NCBI RefSeq assembly: GCF_001718315.1 | Contig: NZ_CP013363.1 | Span: 2,294,001 to 2,358,000 of the forward strand | Length of the DNA stretch: 64,000 nucleotides | Direction: 5' to 3' | From: Burkholderia diffusa | GTDB lineage: Bacteria; Pseudomonadota; Gammaproteobacteria; Burkholderiales; Burkholderiaceae | In this document: positions 9,018 through 18,095 of the stretch, in pieces | How positions within the stretch are numbered: position 1 is the first letter of the stretch | Layout of the letters: every line of letters begins with the position of its first letter | Translations under genes and position numbers: made by a program | The notes under the pieces: model-generated | Database searches by the model: none | What the model saw: the letters and a program-made list of their open reading frames with translations, nothing else | Told to the model about the DNA's origin: nothing

Positions 9018-9690
9018 AACGTCACGCTGAAATTCGCATCGGCCGCTACCGTGCCGGCGCGCAACGCCCCGCCCGTCCGCACGTAATAAGCCTGCAACGG
9101 CAAAACCACGGTGCCGCCCACTGGCGCTCCCATCGAGAACGTGTTGTTCCTGCCAAAAGGTATATCCGTATTGGTTCTCCCGTTCCGGATCCGGAGCGCG
9201 ACACCGCTCGCCGTGCTGGTGCTCTTCAATGCGAGGTTCGGCCCGGTGTTGGCCGTATTCTGTGCGTCGATCAACGCAATGATCGGTTTCGCGTTGTTGC
9301 TGCAATCGCTCAACCTGATATTGAAAACCTTCAAGGCATGGACGCCTTGCCATCAGTCAACGTACGGATGCTGACTGCAGGTAAGGCCACCCCGATTCGA
9401 GGAGTATCCAGTTTACACGTGGGCGTGGGCGGTGGCTTGATTGGTGGATTCGCCCCTCCCGAACCGAAGAGCGAAGTACCCTGATTAACGTCGCATTCTT
9501 CGTTATTGATGAGCGCTCCATAGATACAACGTGACTCGAAGCTAAAAGCGTCGAGAACTGACAAACCGATACGTACTGCCGCGCCCGATACGCATCGTCG
9601 AGCGGAAGGGTCATCCAACGCAATCCCGATATTGGCCTCACCATCGTCGCGCACGACACTTCCGCGACGATGAAGTGCACGAGGCGTTCG
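9011..9690 (-). pseudogene. Remnant of a second fimbrial tip adhesin (5'-truncated and frameshifted)
   Basis: Two frames together resemble the 3' half of a FimH-like adhesin. The upstream frame (to about 9340) runs from just after the stop of the complete adhesin gene and includes a Pro-rich linker (GGANPPIKPPPTPTC) and the pilin-domain start CKLDTPRIGVALPAVSIRTL. The second frame continues with VHALKVFNIRLSDCSNN and ends NFSVTFQ, a typical donor-strand pilin C-terminus. A single-base shift near 9340-9350 separates them. There is no signal peptide or start for the first part, which is in frame with the neighbouring adhesin but beyond its stop codon. It appears to be a decayed second tip or minor subunit gene. 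A sequencing error could explain the frameshift but not the missing 5' end. Confidence 0.7.
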
Positions 9691-10755
9691 TCATTGATAT
9701 GAAAACGTGATCGTGCTGCGCGCCATGACACTCCCGCTCGATACCTTGGCCCCGGACTGCGCGTACTTAGCGACGAACGGCACGGCGACGCGCGCGCCGT
9801 TGAGCGGAGTTGTCGTGATGTACCACTGGTTTGGATTGCCAACGCTCGATGAGTCAGGCCCGTAACTGACGGGTGTCGAGCCGTTATCGCGCAAGATCCG
9901 GATGCCGACGCCGGATGCGGTCGATCCCGGCGCGAGCGTCAGAATGTCTGTGGTATTCGCCGGATCGCTGGCATCAGTCATCGTGGCGTGAAGTCGAATG
10001 TCTTCCTGGCAATCCAGCGTGATCGCAAATCGTTCGGCCGCTTGGGAGGAAACCGATCCGACACCACTGAAACTCGTGCCTGTCACCGGGGGCAAGTTGA
10101 CGACGGTATCAGCGCCGTCCACAACTTTGCAGACGCGCGCGGCGACGGTTACTTTCGCGGAGATAGAGCCAAACTTGCTATTGACCATCTCGGCACCGGA
10201 CGTTGTTCCAATTCCTCTAGCCGCTAGCAGATACGAACTGAACGAGTATGTGCCGGATTTGACAGGTCCGGTCACAACTAACACCCCGCGCGTCGAGATA
10301 GCGACGGAGTCGTAGCGACCTCGAACGCCATAGTCGAGGTTGGCTGTCAGCGGCTGCCAATTATCTACACCTTGTACGCCTCGGATCGCGACGGCGTAAC
10401 CGATCCCGGGAATGCTGGTCTCATAAACGGGATAGGCGACGCCGTTTTCCACATATTGCACTCCAGGTACCTGTGGCGACACCGGATCGAGCGTCACGCG
10501 GTACTGCTGATCGCTCGGTGGGCACGGTTGGCTTTGAACGATTTGCCAGAATATGTAGGGTGAAGACGTGATGAAACTGCCGATTGCGCTGCCCGGCGGA
10601 TAACCGCTGGACGGGCCGGAAATATTTTGTTGCCCAAACGAAATGCTACTGGATCCGGAAGCTATGGTGCACACGGCGGCATATGCCGTCCCGGAAAGCA
10701 ACCACAGCACAAATGGCGCCGCCATTAACATCTTTCTGAACGATTCTATTTTCAT
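9691..10755 (-). CDS. Type-1-like fimbrial tip adhesin
   Basis: 354 residues with a signal peptide (FVLWLLSGTAYA, cleavage before AVCTIASG). The N-terminal half should be a receptor-binding domain. The C-terminal half, from about residue 205 (ISAKVTVAARVCKVVDG), is a pilin domain with a Cys pair and the usual ending RSTITFSYQ. It is the last intact gene of the operon pilin-chaperone-usher-adhesin, 87 nt after the usher stop. It would be placed at the fibre tip through donor-strand exchange. The receptor is unknown. Confidence 0.85.
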   Translation of the reverse strand: MKIESFRKMLMAAPFVLWLLSGTAYAAVCTIASGSSSISFGQQNISGPSSGYPPGSAIGSFITSSPYIFWQIVQSQPCPPSDQQYRVTLDPVSPQVPGVQYVENGVAYPVYETSIPGIGYAVAIRGVQGVDNWQPLTANLDYGVRGRYDSVAISTRGVLVVTGPVKSGTYSFSSYLLAARGIGTTSGAEMVNSKFGSISAKVTVAARVCKVVDGADTVVNLPPVTGTSFSGVGSVSSQAAERFAITLDCQEDIRLHATMTDASDPANTTDILTLAPGSTASGVGIRILRDNGSTPVSYGPDSSSVGNPNQWYITTTPLNGARVAVPFVAKYAQSGAKVSSGSVMARSTITFSYQ

Positions 10756-10842
10756 ATTCGATTTGAATTGAAGTTAATTCACCGAGCATTGCTCACCGCA
10801 TGTCATGGAGTGCGTACCGCCCCGCTTGCATGGGCCCATTTG

Positions 10843-13452
10843 TCACAATCCGGCGGATCTCGAAACCACGGTCCTGCACGTCCCGCTGAATTGCTGATAA
10901 CCCGCTTTCTTCTTGCGTGGCGGCATCTCATACGAAATCGCACAGCTTTGCTCGTGTTCCTCGCCCCACACGACTTGCAGGGATCCCTTGTCATCGAGAC
11001 CGCGCGCAAGGATCTTCCCTGCCTGTCCCACGACACCGATCTGCTTGCCGTCGGCATTGCGCACCTCGGCCCCGAACGGAACCGGTCGGCCATCTGACTG
11101 ACGGGCGCGAATGAGCGCCGTGCGCCCCGAGACCGTCCCGAAACGGAGCATCGGCACCGCACCGGCTCGCGGCACGACCGGCATGCTCGTCTCCCTGAGC
11201 TCGACATCCGTCGAGAGTCCCTTCGGATCGAGTTCCACCGTATTCATGCTGTACGGCGTGAGATACGGCACGATCGCGAAGCCGCGACCATCGACCCGCA
11301 CGCCAGACGCGTTTGTCACGCGCGCACCCTTCGCGCCCGGCGCCTCGACGATCGCGAAGGTCTCCGACAATGGCTGCGCAAGCGTGACACCGCCGCGATG
11401 TGCAACCACCGCACCGTGCATGCCGACCGACGCCTGTTGATATCCCGAGCTTCCGCCTGCCGAAACATTGAGTTCCGCGAACGACCCGCGATAGGTCAGG
11501 TTGCCGCTGCCCTCGTTCGATGTTGCGCCGCCGCCGGACGCGTGATTTGCACTTACGCTGTACGACAGATTTCTGTCCGGTCCCGCCATACCCGAAAACG
11601 TCGACTGAATCTGCGTGCGTCCCGCTGTATCCCGGCTGAAATTGGTCGAGAGCGAGGTTGAATTCGACTTGCCGAGCGGAATCGACACGCTCGCGTAGTA
11701 CATCGTGCTCATCTGGCCGCCGAAGCTGCGTTGTCGCGATGCCGAAACCGAGTACGAAATGTTCCTGAACGTATTGCTGTAGCCGACGGAGTAACTCGTA
11801 TCGGAACCGTTCCGGTTCCAGTAGTCGGCCGCCGACGCCGTCACGCTCAGTTGACCGCCGCGATCGCCGAGGGTCTGGCTGAGCGTAAGCGATGCACGGT
11901 TGCGCTGTCGCCAGACCGAGTCCATGGACTCTCCGCGCTTGACTCGATCGCGGGTCAGCACCGCGTCGTTGAGCCCGAAATAGCCGCTTGTCGAATACCG
12001 GTACGCCGCCAGCGCGATATCGGTACGAGTCTCGGGAATCGACTTCGAATAGCTGAGACGGATGCTCGAGCCGTTATAGCGTCCGGCACCCGGCAAGGAG
12101 GTCACGGCCTGCGTAACATCCGCGCCGAATGCGCCCAGTCGCGTGGTCAGCGCGGCGCCGATCATCGCGGCTGCATAACCCGGCGAAAGCGAGACGCCCG
12201 CGTATCCTGTGAGCAGGTTGTTGAAGCCATGCTGCCACGTGGCCTGTGCGAACGGAGCACGACCGTCGAGTTGCTGATTCCTGACTAGTCCGGCCACGAA
12301 GTTGTAGCGATTGCGGCCGGGCCGAAGCGACAGCGGCACCGCCGCGTACGGCACGGAAAAACCATGCACGCTCCCGTCCGCCTCGGTAACGTCAACCCGG
12401 AGATCGCCGCCATATCCCGTCGGATACAGATCCGTGACTTCGAACGCACCGGGAGCAACGGTCGTCTCGTATATCGTCGTGCCATTCTGGCGAATCGTCA
12501 CTTTCGCATTGCTGTTCGCCACACCGCGGACGACCGGTGCGTATCCGCGCAACGAGTCCGGCAACATACGGTCGTCCGACGACAACTGTACGCCTCGGAA
12601 TGCAGTCGAATCGAACAATTCGCCGGAGGTATAGCTTTCGCCGATCAGCAATTGCGATGACAGCGATGGAATGTCGCGCTGTACGTAGGTCGCGATGTCC
12701 TGGTAACGATTCTCGCCATTCCCGGACCAGCTATACGAACCGTTGTGCCGAAAGTGCCAGTTTCCGATGTTGATGCCGGACGTCAAACCGACATACCCGT
12801 CCGTTTGCGCGGCACTGCCCTTGCTCTTCGACCGGTACACGTTCGCGTTGTAGCCGAGCATCGCGACCGGCACGCCAGTGCTCCATTGGTCCGGGCTCAC
12901 GGCGCCGCGCGCATTTCGCAGCAGCGATGCTTGCGGAATCGAGAGCGTCAGGCGGAGTTCGTTGAGGTTGAAATCCGCGCTGGCATCGCTCACGACCTGA
13001 CCGATACGCAGACAAGCGTCGTCCTGGTCGAGTTGCTCGACCACTTCCGGCGGCAACTTTCCGAAGTCGATGCCGATACGGTGCAACACGTCCTTGTCGA
13101 AGCACGGTTGTGCATCGGGCGTACCCTGCGCGGATTTGAACGGCACGTCGTAGCGACCAACCCAATCCTGACCGACATAGATGTCGACGCTATAGTCGCC
13201 AGCCGAAATGACGTTACCACGCCCGAAGCGCGAGAGGTCGACCGCGCGCCCGCCTCCGTTCACGCCGAAGCCGCTGTCGAACTCCACCTGCGCGAATTCG
13301 GTCTGCGCGAGTTGCAGTGCCGGCGCGGGTTGCTCCACTTCGGCAGCAAGACTGCCGACGGAGTATGCCGCCAATGTAGACAGCACAAAGCCTGACAGCG
13401 GCTTCAGCTGCGGAGGCGACACTGGGTTGACGTGATTGATCGGATTTGCCAT
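10843..13452 (-). CDS. Outer-membrane fimbrial usher (FimD/PapC family)
   Basis: 869 residues from ATG 13452; a TTG at 13500 in the same frame would add 16 residues, and neither has a strong ribosome-binding site. A signal peptide is present (LSGFVLSTLAAYSVGSLAA). The mature N-terminal domain reads QTEFAQVEFDSGFGVN...VDLSRFGRG, the usual chaperone-binding start. A long beta-barrel region follows with the plug motif PVVRGVANSNAKVTIRQNG. The C-terminal domain has the conserved G-A-x-V pattern (VPFGAEVRNADGKQIGVVG) and the Cys pair of CAISYEM...GTC. It secretes and assembles subunits of the type-1-like fimbria. It lies between the chaperone and adhesin genes. Confidence 0.93.
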   Translation of the reverse strand: MANPINHVNPVSPPQLKPLSGFVLSTLAAYSVGSLAAEVEQPAPALQLAQTEFAQVEFDSGFGVNGGGRAVDLSRFGRGNVISAGDYSVDIYVGQDWVGRYDVPFKSAQGTPDAQPCFDKDVLHRIGIDFGKLPPEVVEQLDQDDACLRIGQVVSDASADFNLNELRLTLSIPQASLLRNARGAVSPDQWSTGVPVAMLGYNANVYRSKSKGSAAQTDGYVGLTSGINIGNWHFRHNGSYSWSGNGENRYQDIATYVQRDIPSLSSQLLIGESYTSGELFDSTAFRGVQLSSDDRMLPDSLRGYAPVVRGVANSNAKVTIRQNGTTIYETTVAPGAFEVTDLYPTGYGGDLRVDVTEADGSVHGFSVPYAAVPLSLRPGRNRYNFVAGLVRNQQLDGRAPFAQATWQHGFNNLLTGYAGVSLSPGYAAAMIGAALTTRLGAFGADVTQAVTSLPGAGRYNGSSIRLSYSKSIPETRTDIALAAYRYSTSGYFGLNDAVLTRDRVKRGESMDSVWRQRNRASLTLSQTLGDRGGQLSVTASAADYWNRNGSDTSYSVGYSNTFRNISYSVSASRQRSFGGQMSTMYYASVSIPLGKSNSTSLSTNFSRDTAGRTQIQSTFSGMAGPDRNLSYSVSANHASGGGATSNEGSGNLTYRGSFAELNVSAGGSSGYQQASVGMHGAVVAHRGGVTLAQPLSETFAIVEAPGAKGARVTNASGVRVDGRGFAIVPYLTPYSMNTVELDPKGLSTDVELRETSMPVVPRAGAVPMLRFGTVSGRTALIRARQSDGRPVPFGAEVRNADGKQIGVVGQAGKILARGLDDKGSLQVVWGEEHEQSCAISYEMPPRKKKAGYQQFSGTCRTVVSRSAGL

Positions 13453-13637
13453 CTCATGCGGAAATTGGTCGGTGACCCGCAAGAATCGTTTGCGGCTCAA
13501 CGCATTAGGTAATCAAGGGAAGTGGCGAACTACCTTCGCGGCTCGTTCCAACACCGATCGAGGCTGACCATTCGGTGGATCAATTTCGATCCGCCGGCAC
13601 TGCAGTCACCTGTTCGCGAGAAAGGGAAGGAGGTCGC

Positions 13638-14393
13638 TTATTCAGCTTTCCCGCTGCGATGCACGGGAAGTTCGTAGGTGCGCGTACCGCCCCAATCGTC
13701 AATTGCACCGAACTTGACTGTGACGTTGTCGGCCGGCTGCGCAATTGCTTTTTCGACGTCGAAAGCGCTCGTGCTTCTCGGCAACACGTATCCCGGTTTA
13801 GCCTCGTATTCATTTCCCCCCGACTTCAACATGACGTATCCCAAGTTGACGACGTAGGGCGTCGGGTTCACTGCGCTCAACGTGTATCCGCCCGTACCCT
13901 TACGCGCGAAACTCCACTGCAATTCTGATGGCGCCGAACTTGCGGAACCTGGCAGTCCATCAGGGCGGTACATCATCTTTACTCGGGTCCGGAAGGCAAC
14001 CTGAAGCTTGTTCCGGCCATCTGCACGCGAGGCGCTCGGTGGAATTTCCAGCACGTTGAGCCAGAACAGCGATTCCTTGTCGCTTGGCAGCGTGTCACCG
14101 TCGCGAATGATGCGAAGCATCTGACCACGGCCGGGCTCCAGACGAAACATGCTGGGTGTCAACGTGAAGGGCACGTCGATCAGATCCGGAGATTCATTGA
14201 AGTTGCCCGTGTCGAACCATGCCTGGACCAACGCCGGCACCTTCCCTTCATTCGCCACCTTGACGGTCACCTCACGCTCTGCGCCGGAGAAGATCACGCG
14301 CGTTCCGGCCAGCACGACACCTGCCGACGCATTGGCACAAAGAAAGGTCGAGACGACGACGAGGAGTGTTGACAGGAGCTTCCTTTTCTTCAT
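13638..14393 (-). CDS. Periplasmic fimbrial chaperone (FimC/PapD family)
   Basis: 251 residues with a signal peptide (LLSTLLVVVSTFLCANASA). The family features are the start GVVLAGTRVIFSGAEREVTVKVAN, the motif LVQAWFDTG, and the signature LFWLNVLEIPP in the first Ig-like domain. The Arg near the start (GTR) and a downstream Lys (VRVKMMYRP) fit the subunit-anchoring residues of PapD-like proteins. GGAA lies just before ATG 14393. It folds and escorts the pilin and adhesin of this operon to the usher encoded next. Confidence 0.93.
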   Translation of the reverse strand: MKKRKLLSTLLVVVSTFLCANASAGVVLAGTRVIFSGAEREVTVKVANEGKVPALVQAWFDTGNFNESPDLIDVPFTLTPSMFRLEPGRGQMLRIIRDGDTLPSDKESLFWLNVLEIPPSASRADGRNKLQVAFRTRVKMMYRPDGLPGSASSAPSELQWSFARKGTGGYTLSAVNPTPYVVNLGYVMLKSGGNEYEAKPGYVLPRSTSAFDVEKAIAQPADNVTVKFGAIDDWGGTRTYELPVHRSGKAE

Positions 14394-14423
14394 AGATTCC
14401 TATATATTTTGAGATCCTAATGA

Positions 14424-14458
14424 ATTGGCGAAGTGTTATACGAACAATCTTCGCCAAT
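14424..14458 (-). promoter_or_regulatory. Hairpin between pilin and chaperone genes (first pilus operon)
   Basis: ATTGGCGAAG (14424-14433) and CTTCGCCAAT (14449-14458) are perfectly complementary arms around a 15-nt loop. The hairpin lies in the pilin-chaperone gap, where many fimbrial operons have a processing or partial termination site that keeps pilin mRNA in excess. No strong U-run follows, so mRNA stabilisation is as likely as termination. Confidence 0.5.
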
Positions 14459-14503
14459 ACGAAGAGTCGAGACCCCGCGCCGATTTGCGTCGCGGGCCGA
14501 ACG

Positions 14504-15061
14504 TTACTGGTAGTTCAGGGAGTACTGAACGCGCGTATTGACCGCACCGGCTTCAACGGCGCCCGTTGCAATATATTCGGCGTAGTAATCCATCTTGGCC
14601 TTGCCGTCCTTGCCAATGTCGACGAGCAGCGAATTCTGATCGCCCGCTGCCCCGACCTTCACCGGTTGCTGCTGTGCGTTCAACACCTGGAGTTCCACGT
14701 TCTTGGCGCCAGGCGCCTCGGTCGTCCCCGCATCGACGGTCAGGCGGCCCGTCGATTGATTGACGCTCGGGCCGGCTTCGAAGGTCACGGCAACCTTGGT
14801 CGGATTGCCCTCGCTGGTCGAGCATCCGGTCAGGGACAGACTGAACGGGGTCCGGCCTGCCGACTTGCCCGCCTCTCCCAGCGCGGTCGTGGACACCGGC
14901 GGCAGCGTCACCGTAAGGTCTGCGGGCCCGCCGTCGGGTTTGCAGGTCGACGCAATGACATTACCGTTGAACGTGATCGTGCCGTCGGATGCGTAAGCAG
15001 TCGCGGCGGAGAAGAAACCTGCCGAAACGAGCAAGATCGGGAGGAGTGCGTTTTTCTTCAT
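14504..15061 (-). CDS. Type-1-like major fimbrial subunit (FimA family)
   Basis: 185 residues from ATG 15061. The signal peptide starts MKKNAL and ends before SDGTITF. The mature protein has the FimA-type start GTITFNGNVIASTCK, the second Cys in SLTGCS, and the C-terminal donor-strand pattern TRVQYSLNYQ. The first six codons and the DNA just upstream are almost identical to those of the other pilin gene (23465-24115), although the mature proteins are unrelated. It is the first gene of the leftward operon pilin-chaperone-usher-adhesin, and expression is expected from the copied leader upstream. Confidence 0.9.
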   Translation of the reverse strand: MKKNALLPILLVSAGFFSAATAYASDGTITFNGNVIASTCKPDGGPADLTVTLPPVSTTALGEAGKSAGRTPFSLSLTGCSTSEGNPTKVAVTFEAGPSVNQSTGRLTVDAGTTEAPGAKNVELQVLNAQQQPVKVGAAGDQNSLLVDIGKDGKAKMDYYAEYIATGAVEAGAVNTRVQYSLNYQ

Positions 15062-15422
15062 GTCGAATGACTCATGGAAGTTAATCAAAGGATTCAGAAT
15101 GACCGGACAACAGCCCCTTTTCCTCGGGGACACATCTCTAGATCAGCTCTGACACCAACCGATGAGGCATTGAATTCCCTCATCGGGAACGGCTAAGCAA
15201 ATTGTCGCGATGTAAGCAAATTGAAACAATCGTACCCAGCATGAATGGCCAATCCTCCAGGCTCGTACCCGTACGAAAACGAATATTTGCCCAAAATCGT
15301 TTGACGTCCGAAATTGACTTCGCATCCTGATGCAAGGCCTTCCGCGGCGCTTTCATGTCGCTGGCAGATCGCCGGAATGCGGCGACGACGTGCGGCTTCG
15401 ACCCCGTTTATGAGTCGAGGCG
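15062..15422 (-). promoter_or_regulatory. Leader and promoter region of the first pilin gene (duplicated copy A)
   Basis: Nearly identical to 24116-24477, including everything from the pilin start codon outwards. It holds a C/G hairpin in the 5' untranslated region (CCCC...GGGG around 15114-15129) and two direct 11-mers, TAAGCAAATTG, at 15194-15204 and 15213-15223 with a 19-bp period. A clear sigma-70 -35/-10 pair could not be fixed. The 11-mers are candidate binding sites for the RcsB-like regulators of the island. Confidence 0.6.
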
Positions 15423-15769
15423 ATGCCAGTCAGCGAAAAAATCGGCATTGATATTGCCCGGCGCATTCAGTCCACCGCGTTGGACCGATGCGATAAGTGG
15501 CATCTCGACAAACAGGTGACAGCGATCAATGACAGAAGAACGGGCGTGCCAAGTGGTGGACCAGTCAGCCCGTGTATGACGGAAGGCGATGCGCCGCTAA
15601 AAGAGTACGCGCAGGAGAAACAACAGCTGCGCATGCGGACTTTTGAATCACGGGACGCAGCGACATGGAATCCGATGATGGATCGCCGTGCCGGACGCTC
15701 GGAAATGGAGAAGCACTTCGATTCTGGTCGCACGCCGCTCGACAACGCGACCGTGCCGCCCGGGATGGT
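15423..15769. other. Degraded copy of the small reading frame found at 24478-24699
   Basis: The first 28 codons (MPVSEKIGIDIARRIQS...) match those at 24478, after which the copy has small insertions and deletions and the frame is lost. Otherwise the stretch holds only duplicated intergenic DNA. Confidence 0.4.
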
Positions 15770-16124
15770 TCAATCGCTCGCCCCGGCATGACGCGATTCG
15801 TGATCCGTCGCGATCCGCTCGAGCACCGACGTCACATTGGTGCGCACCCCGGCGAGCGCATCGGACGCGTCTCTGCCGTCAACGGCCGGCGCGTGGCGAA
15901 TCACGTCCTCCAGCCGCAAACAGGCATCGATCACCGCCTGCTCGTGAATCATCGCAAATGCACCCTTGATCGAATGAACGCGCGAGCCTACGGTTTCCCA
16001 GTCGCCATGGGCCATCGCCTCGTCAATGGCCGACAGCGACTCGTCCAGGATCGAGAAATTCGCTCTTGATCAATGCGTTGGTCTGCGCGGCTTTGGCCCA
16101 GTCGATGAAAGCTTGATCTGTCAT
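15770..16124 (-). pseudogene. Hpt-domain fragment copied from the hybrid sensor kinase
   Basis: From about 16045 to 15770 the reading frame matches the last ~90 residues of the complete kinase (24816-27866) almost residue for residue. This includes the phosphotransfer motif [11 protein letters not shown] and the end HAGASD. Upstream, ATG 16124 opens MTDQAFIDWAKAAQTNALI in a different frame. A one-base shift near an A/T run (about 16060) would join the two into a stand-alone Hpt protein of about 118 residues. As it stands the phosphotransfer part has no good start. It is best read as a leftover of the duplication that also copied the pilin promoter; a once functional solo Hpt is possible. Confidence 0.65.
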
Positions 16125-16419
16125 GGTCGTCAAAACAAAACGAATCCTGGCGAGCCGCCGGGCGTTTGAACGGGGGCGAGAGTGGACGCATAATGTCACG
16201 CGTCTTGTTGCCGAGCGAACCGAGTTTTCGCAGCTGATCCCATGGCGCAGCTTCGGGCGTCGTCTCCGGCACAGTTTCTGCCTCGGATGCCTCCTGCTCT
16301 CGCTTTCGTCCGCATCCGCATTTCTCCGTCGTAAGCAGCACCGGCTCAGCACCGGCACCGGCGATTCGCAATTCCGACATCCGCTGCAGCGTGCTGTATG
16401 TGTCGCCATCGAACTTCAT
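15988..16419 (-). CDS. Doubtful hypothetical protein after the tip adhesin gene
   Basis: ATG 16419 lies 15 nt beyond the stop of the tip adhesin gene and opens a frame of 143 codons. The first 60 residues look protein-like (MKFDGDTYSTLQRMSELRI, then a Cys-Gly-Cys cluster and an acidic Glu/Thr/Pro stretch). The rest runs out of frame through the Hpt fragment and is Arg-rich, as expected of a shadow frame. The gene may have been cut by the duplication junction. I do not recognise it. Confidence 0.25.
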   Translation of the reverse strand: MKFDGDTYSTLQRMSELRIAGAGAEPVLLTTEKCGCGRKREQEASEAETVPETTPEAAPWDQLRKLGSLGNKTRDIMRPLSPPFKRPAARQDSFCFDDHDRSSFHRLGQSRADQRIDQERISRSWTSRCRPLTRRWPMATGKP

Positions 16420-16434
16420 TTCGACCACTGCGGG

Positions 16435-18006
16435 TCAGTTCCATTCGCCTTTCACGACGACTTCCCCCTTCGCCTCCACGGTGCCAACCCAGGCGTTGCC
16501 GGCCACGTCGAGGTTCAGTTCCTGCGGCGACAGCGGGAAGATCAGGTCCATATCAAGCGAAGCCTTATAGGGAAAGTCACCGCCGACGATCTCGCGCCAC
16601 TTCATCGACGCAATGTCGTAACTGATGCCGCTGCAATTGTCGGGCCGGTCGATCAACTCCGTGCCGCTGTGGAAACGCACGTTGGCGGGGATGCCGACCA
16701 CGGTCGCCCCCTGGTTGCCCACGAACTTGCAGCGGGGCCCCTGTGGCGTGGAGATGCTGTCAGCCACCACCTGGACCGACACCTTGGTGGCCTTCGACGC
16801 GCCGAACTGCCCGATTGTCAGTGGGATCATGATCTGGGGATCTTGTCCGACGCTGCCGGAATAGCGACCGAGCGCGGAAGAGTCGTGCTCGTCGATGGTG
16901 ACGCCAAACGTGAGACGCTTGAGTTGAACGTTCGAGAACAGCCCGAGCGGTCCGGTCAGTTGCGGCATCTGGTCGGGCGCCATCATGAGGGTCAGTGCAT
17001 CCAGCGAGACGGTATCCTGAGTGCCGAGCAAGCTCAACAGGTAGGCCCCCGTTGTGACCAGCGTGGTGTTCCCGAGCTGGCCGATGTCGACGCGATCGGT
17101 CTTCTGGCCGTCGACGAGCAGCCACGCCTGATTGGCATCGACGTTGTCCAGCTTCACCGTAAAGCCGCCGGGCACGGTGTTGACCCGGGTGCGGATCGGA
17201 CATTCCATGCGGTCGCCTTTGCTGATGCAAGCGTCGGGTACGCGATGAACGATGTTGCCCTGCGTGACTTCCACGGTCCCGGTGATCGGCTCGACTTCGA
17301 CTGCGAAGCGGGTCGGCTGGACATGTAGCAGGTGCAACACATAGCCTACCCCGTAGCCTACCTCACATGCGTACCGGGCCCATTCGGTTATGTACCAGTC
17401 TCTCCACTGGACCATTGCACCGATATCAAAAGGTCGACCATCGATGATGGCCGACGCGATCATCCTTCTCGCGCTGCCATCCATCACCTGTGTACCAATC
17501 GGGGACTTCCCGGCTGTCAACCCGATGTCACCCAATCTGGTGGCGAACAATCGCAGGCCGTTGTATGCACCGCCGCTGGCAGCATTTACGTTTTCGGGAC
17601 GGCTGAACGGCAACGCGGGATTGCGGATATCGGACGTGCGAGAAACGGACAGCGAAGCGACTTGGGCCGACGCGTCTGTCACCCAAAACCCGGCGGAGAC
17701 ACCACCAATCCAGACTGAATTTAATGTATTTGAAGGGAACGCCGCCGCCAGTTGCGATTGAGCCGGATTGCCCCGATCAATGTATCCAACGAGTGCGCCA
17801 TTTTCGATGAGGCCGTTGGTCGATAGATAGATCCGGTCGCCCGCCGCGACCTGAATCGGCTGGATGCTCGTCTCGTATCTCGACCGCTCCTGGCTCGCGG
17901 GACAGTTCGGCGGCAAGAACGGGTTGTAGGTTGCGAACGCATCGACTGCTGGAATGCCGGCCAGCGCGCTGGTGACGCAGATAAAGCGAAATATTCTTGA
18001 GAACAT
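16435..18006 (-). CDS. Tip adhesin of the alternative chaperone-usher pilus (EcpD-like)
   Basis: 523 residues with a signal peptide (ICVTSALAGIPAVDAFA). By eye the C-terminal third follows E. coli EcpD: a Cys-bearing stretch CKFVGNQGATVVGIPANVRF, then DNCSGISYDIASMKWRE and the end GNAWVGTVEAKGEVVVKGEW. The length is also close to EcpD (about 547). The N-terminal domains are much less conserved. It is the last gene of the pilin-chaperone-usher-chaperone-adhesin operon, 89 nt after the second chaperone. In E. coli the adhesin gene precedes the second chaperone gene, so the order is swapped here. It probably caps the fibre and binds host or matrix; the ligand is unknown. Confidence 0.8.
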   Translation of the reverse strand: MFSRIFRFICVTSALAGIPAVDAFATYNPFLPPNCPASQERSRYETSIQPIQVAAGDRIYLSTNGLIENGALVGYIDRGNPAQSQLAAAFPSNTLNSVWIGGVSAGFWVTDASAQVASLSVSRTSDIRNPALPFSRPENVNAASGGAYNGLRLFATRLGDIGLTAGKSPIGTQVMDGSARRMIASAIIDGRPFDIGAMVQWRDWYITEWARYACEVGYGVGYVLHLLHVQPTRFAVEVEPITGTVEVTQGNIVHRVPDACISKGDRMECPIRTRVNTVPGGFTVKLDNVDANQAWLLVDGQKTDRVDIGQLGNTTLVTTGAYLLSLLGTQDTVSLDALTLMMAPDQMPQLTGPLGLFSNVQLKRLTFGVTIDEHDSSALGRYSGSVGQDPQIMIPLTIGQFGASKATKVSVQVVADSISTPQGPRCKFVGNQGATVVGIPANVRFHSGTELIDRPDNCSGISYDIASMKWREIVGGDFPYKASLDMDLIFPLSPQELNLDVAGNAWVGTVEAKGEVVVKGEWN

Positions 18007-18095
18007 GTTCGATCAGTTTAGGTAAGGGTTGTGCCGCTTGCGCGTCGAGTTGACGTACTGGTTGTGCCGTTTGTGCGCTTTCCATGCGCGGCCCG

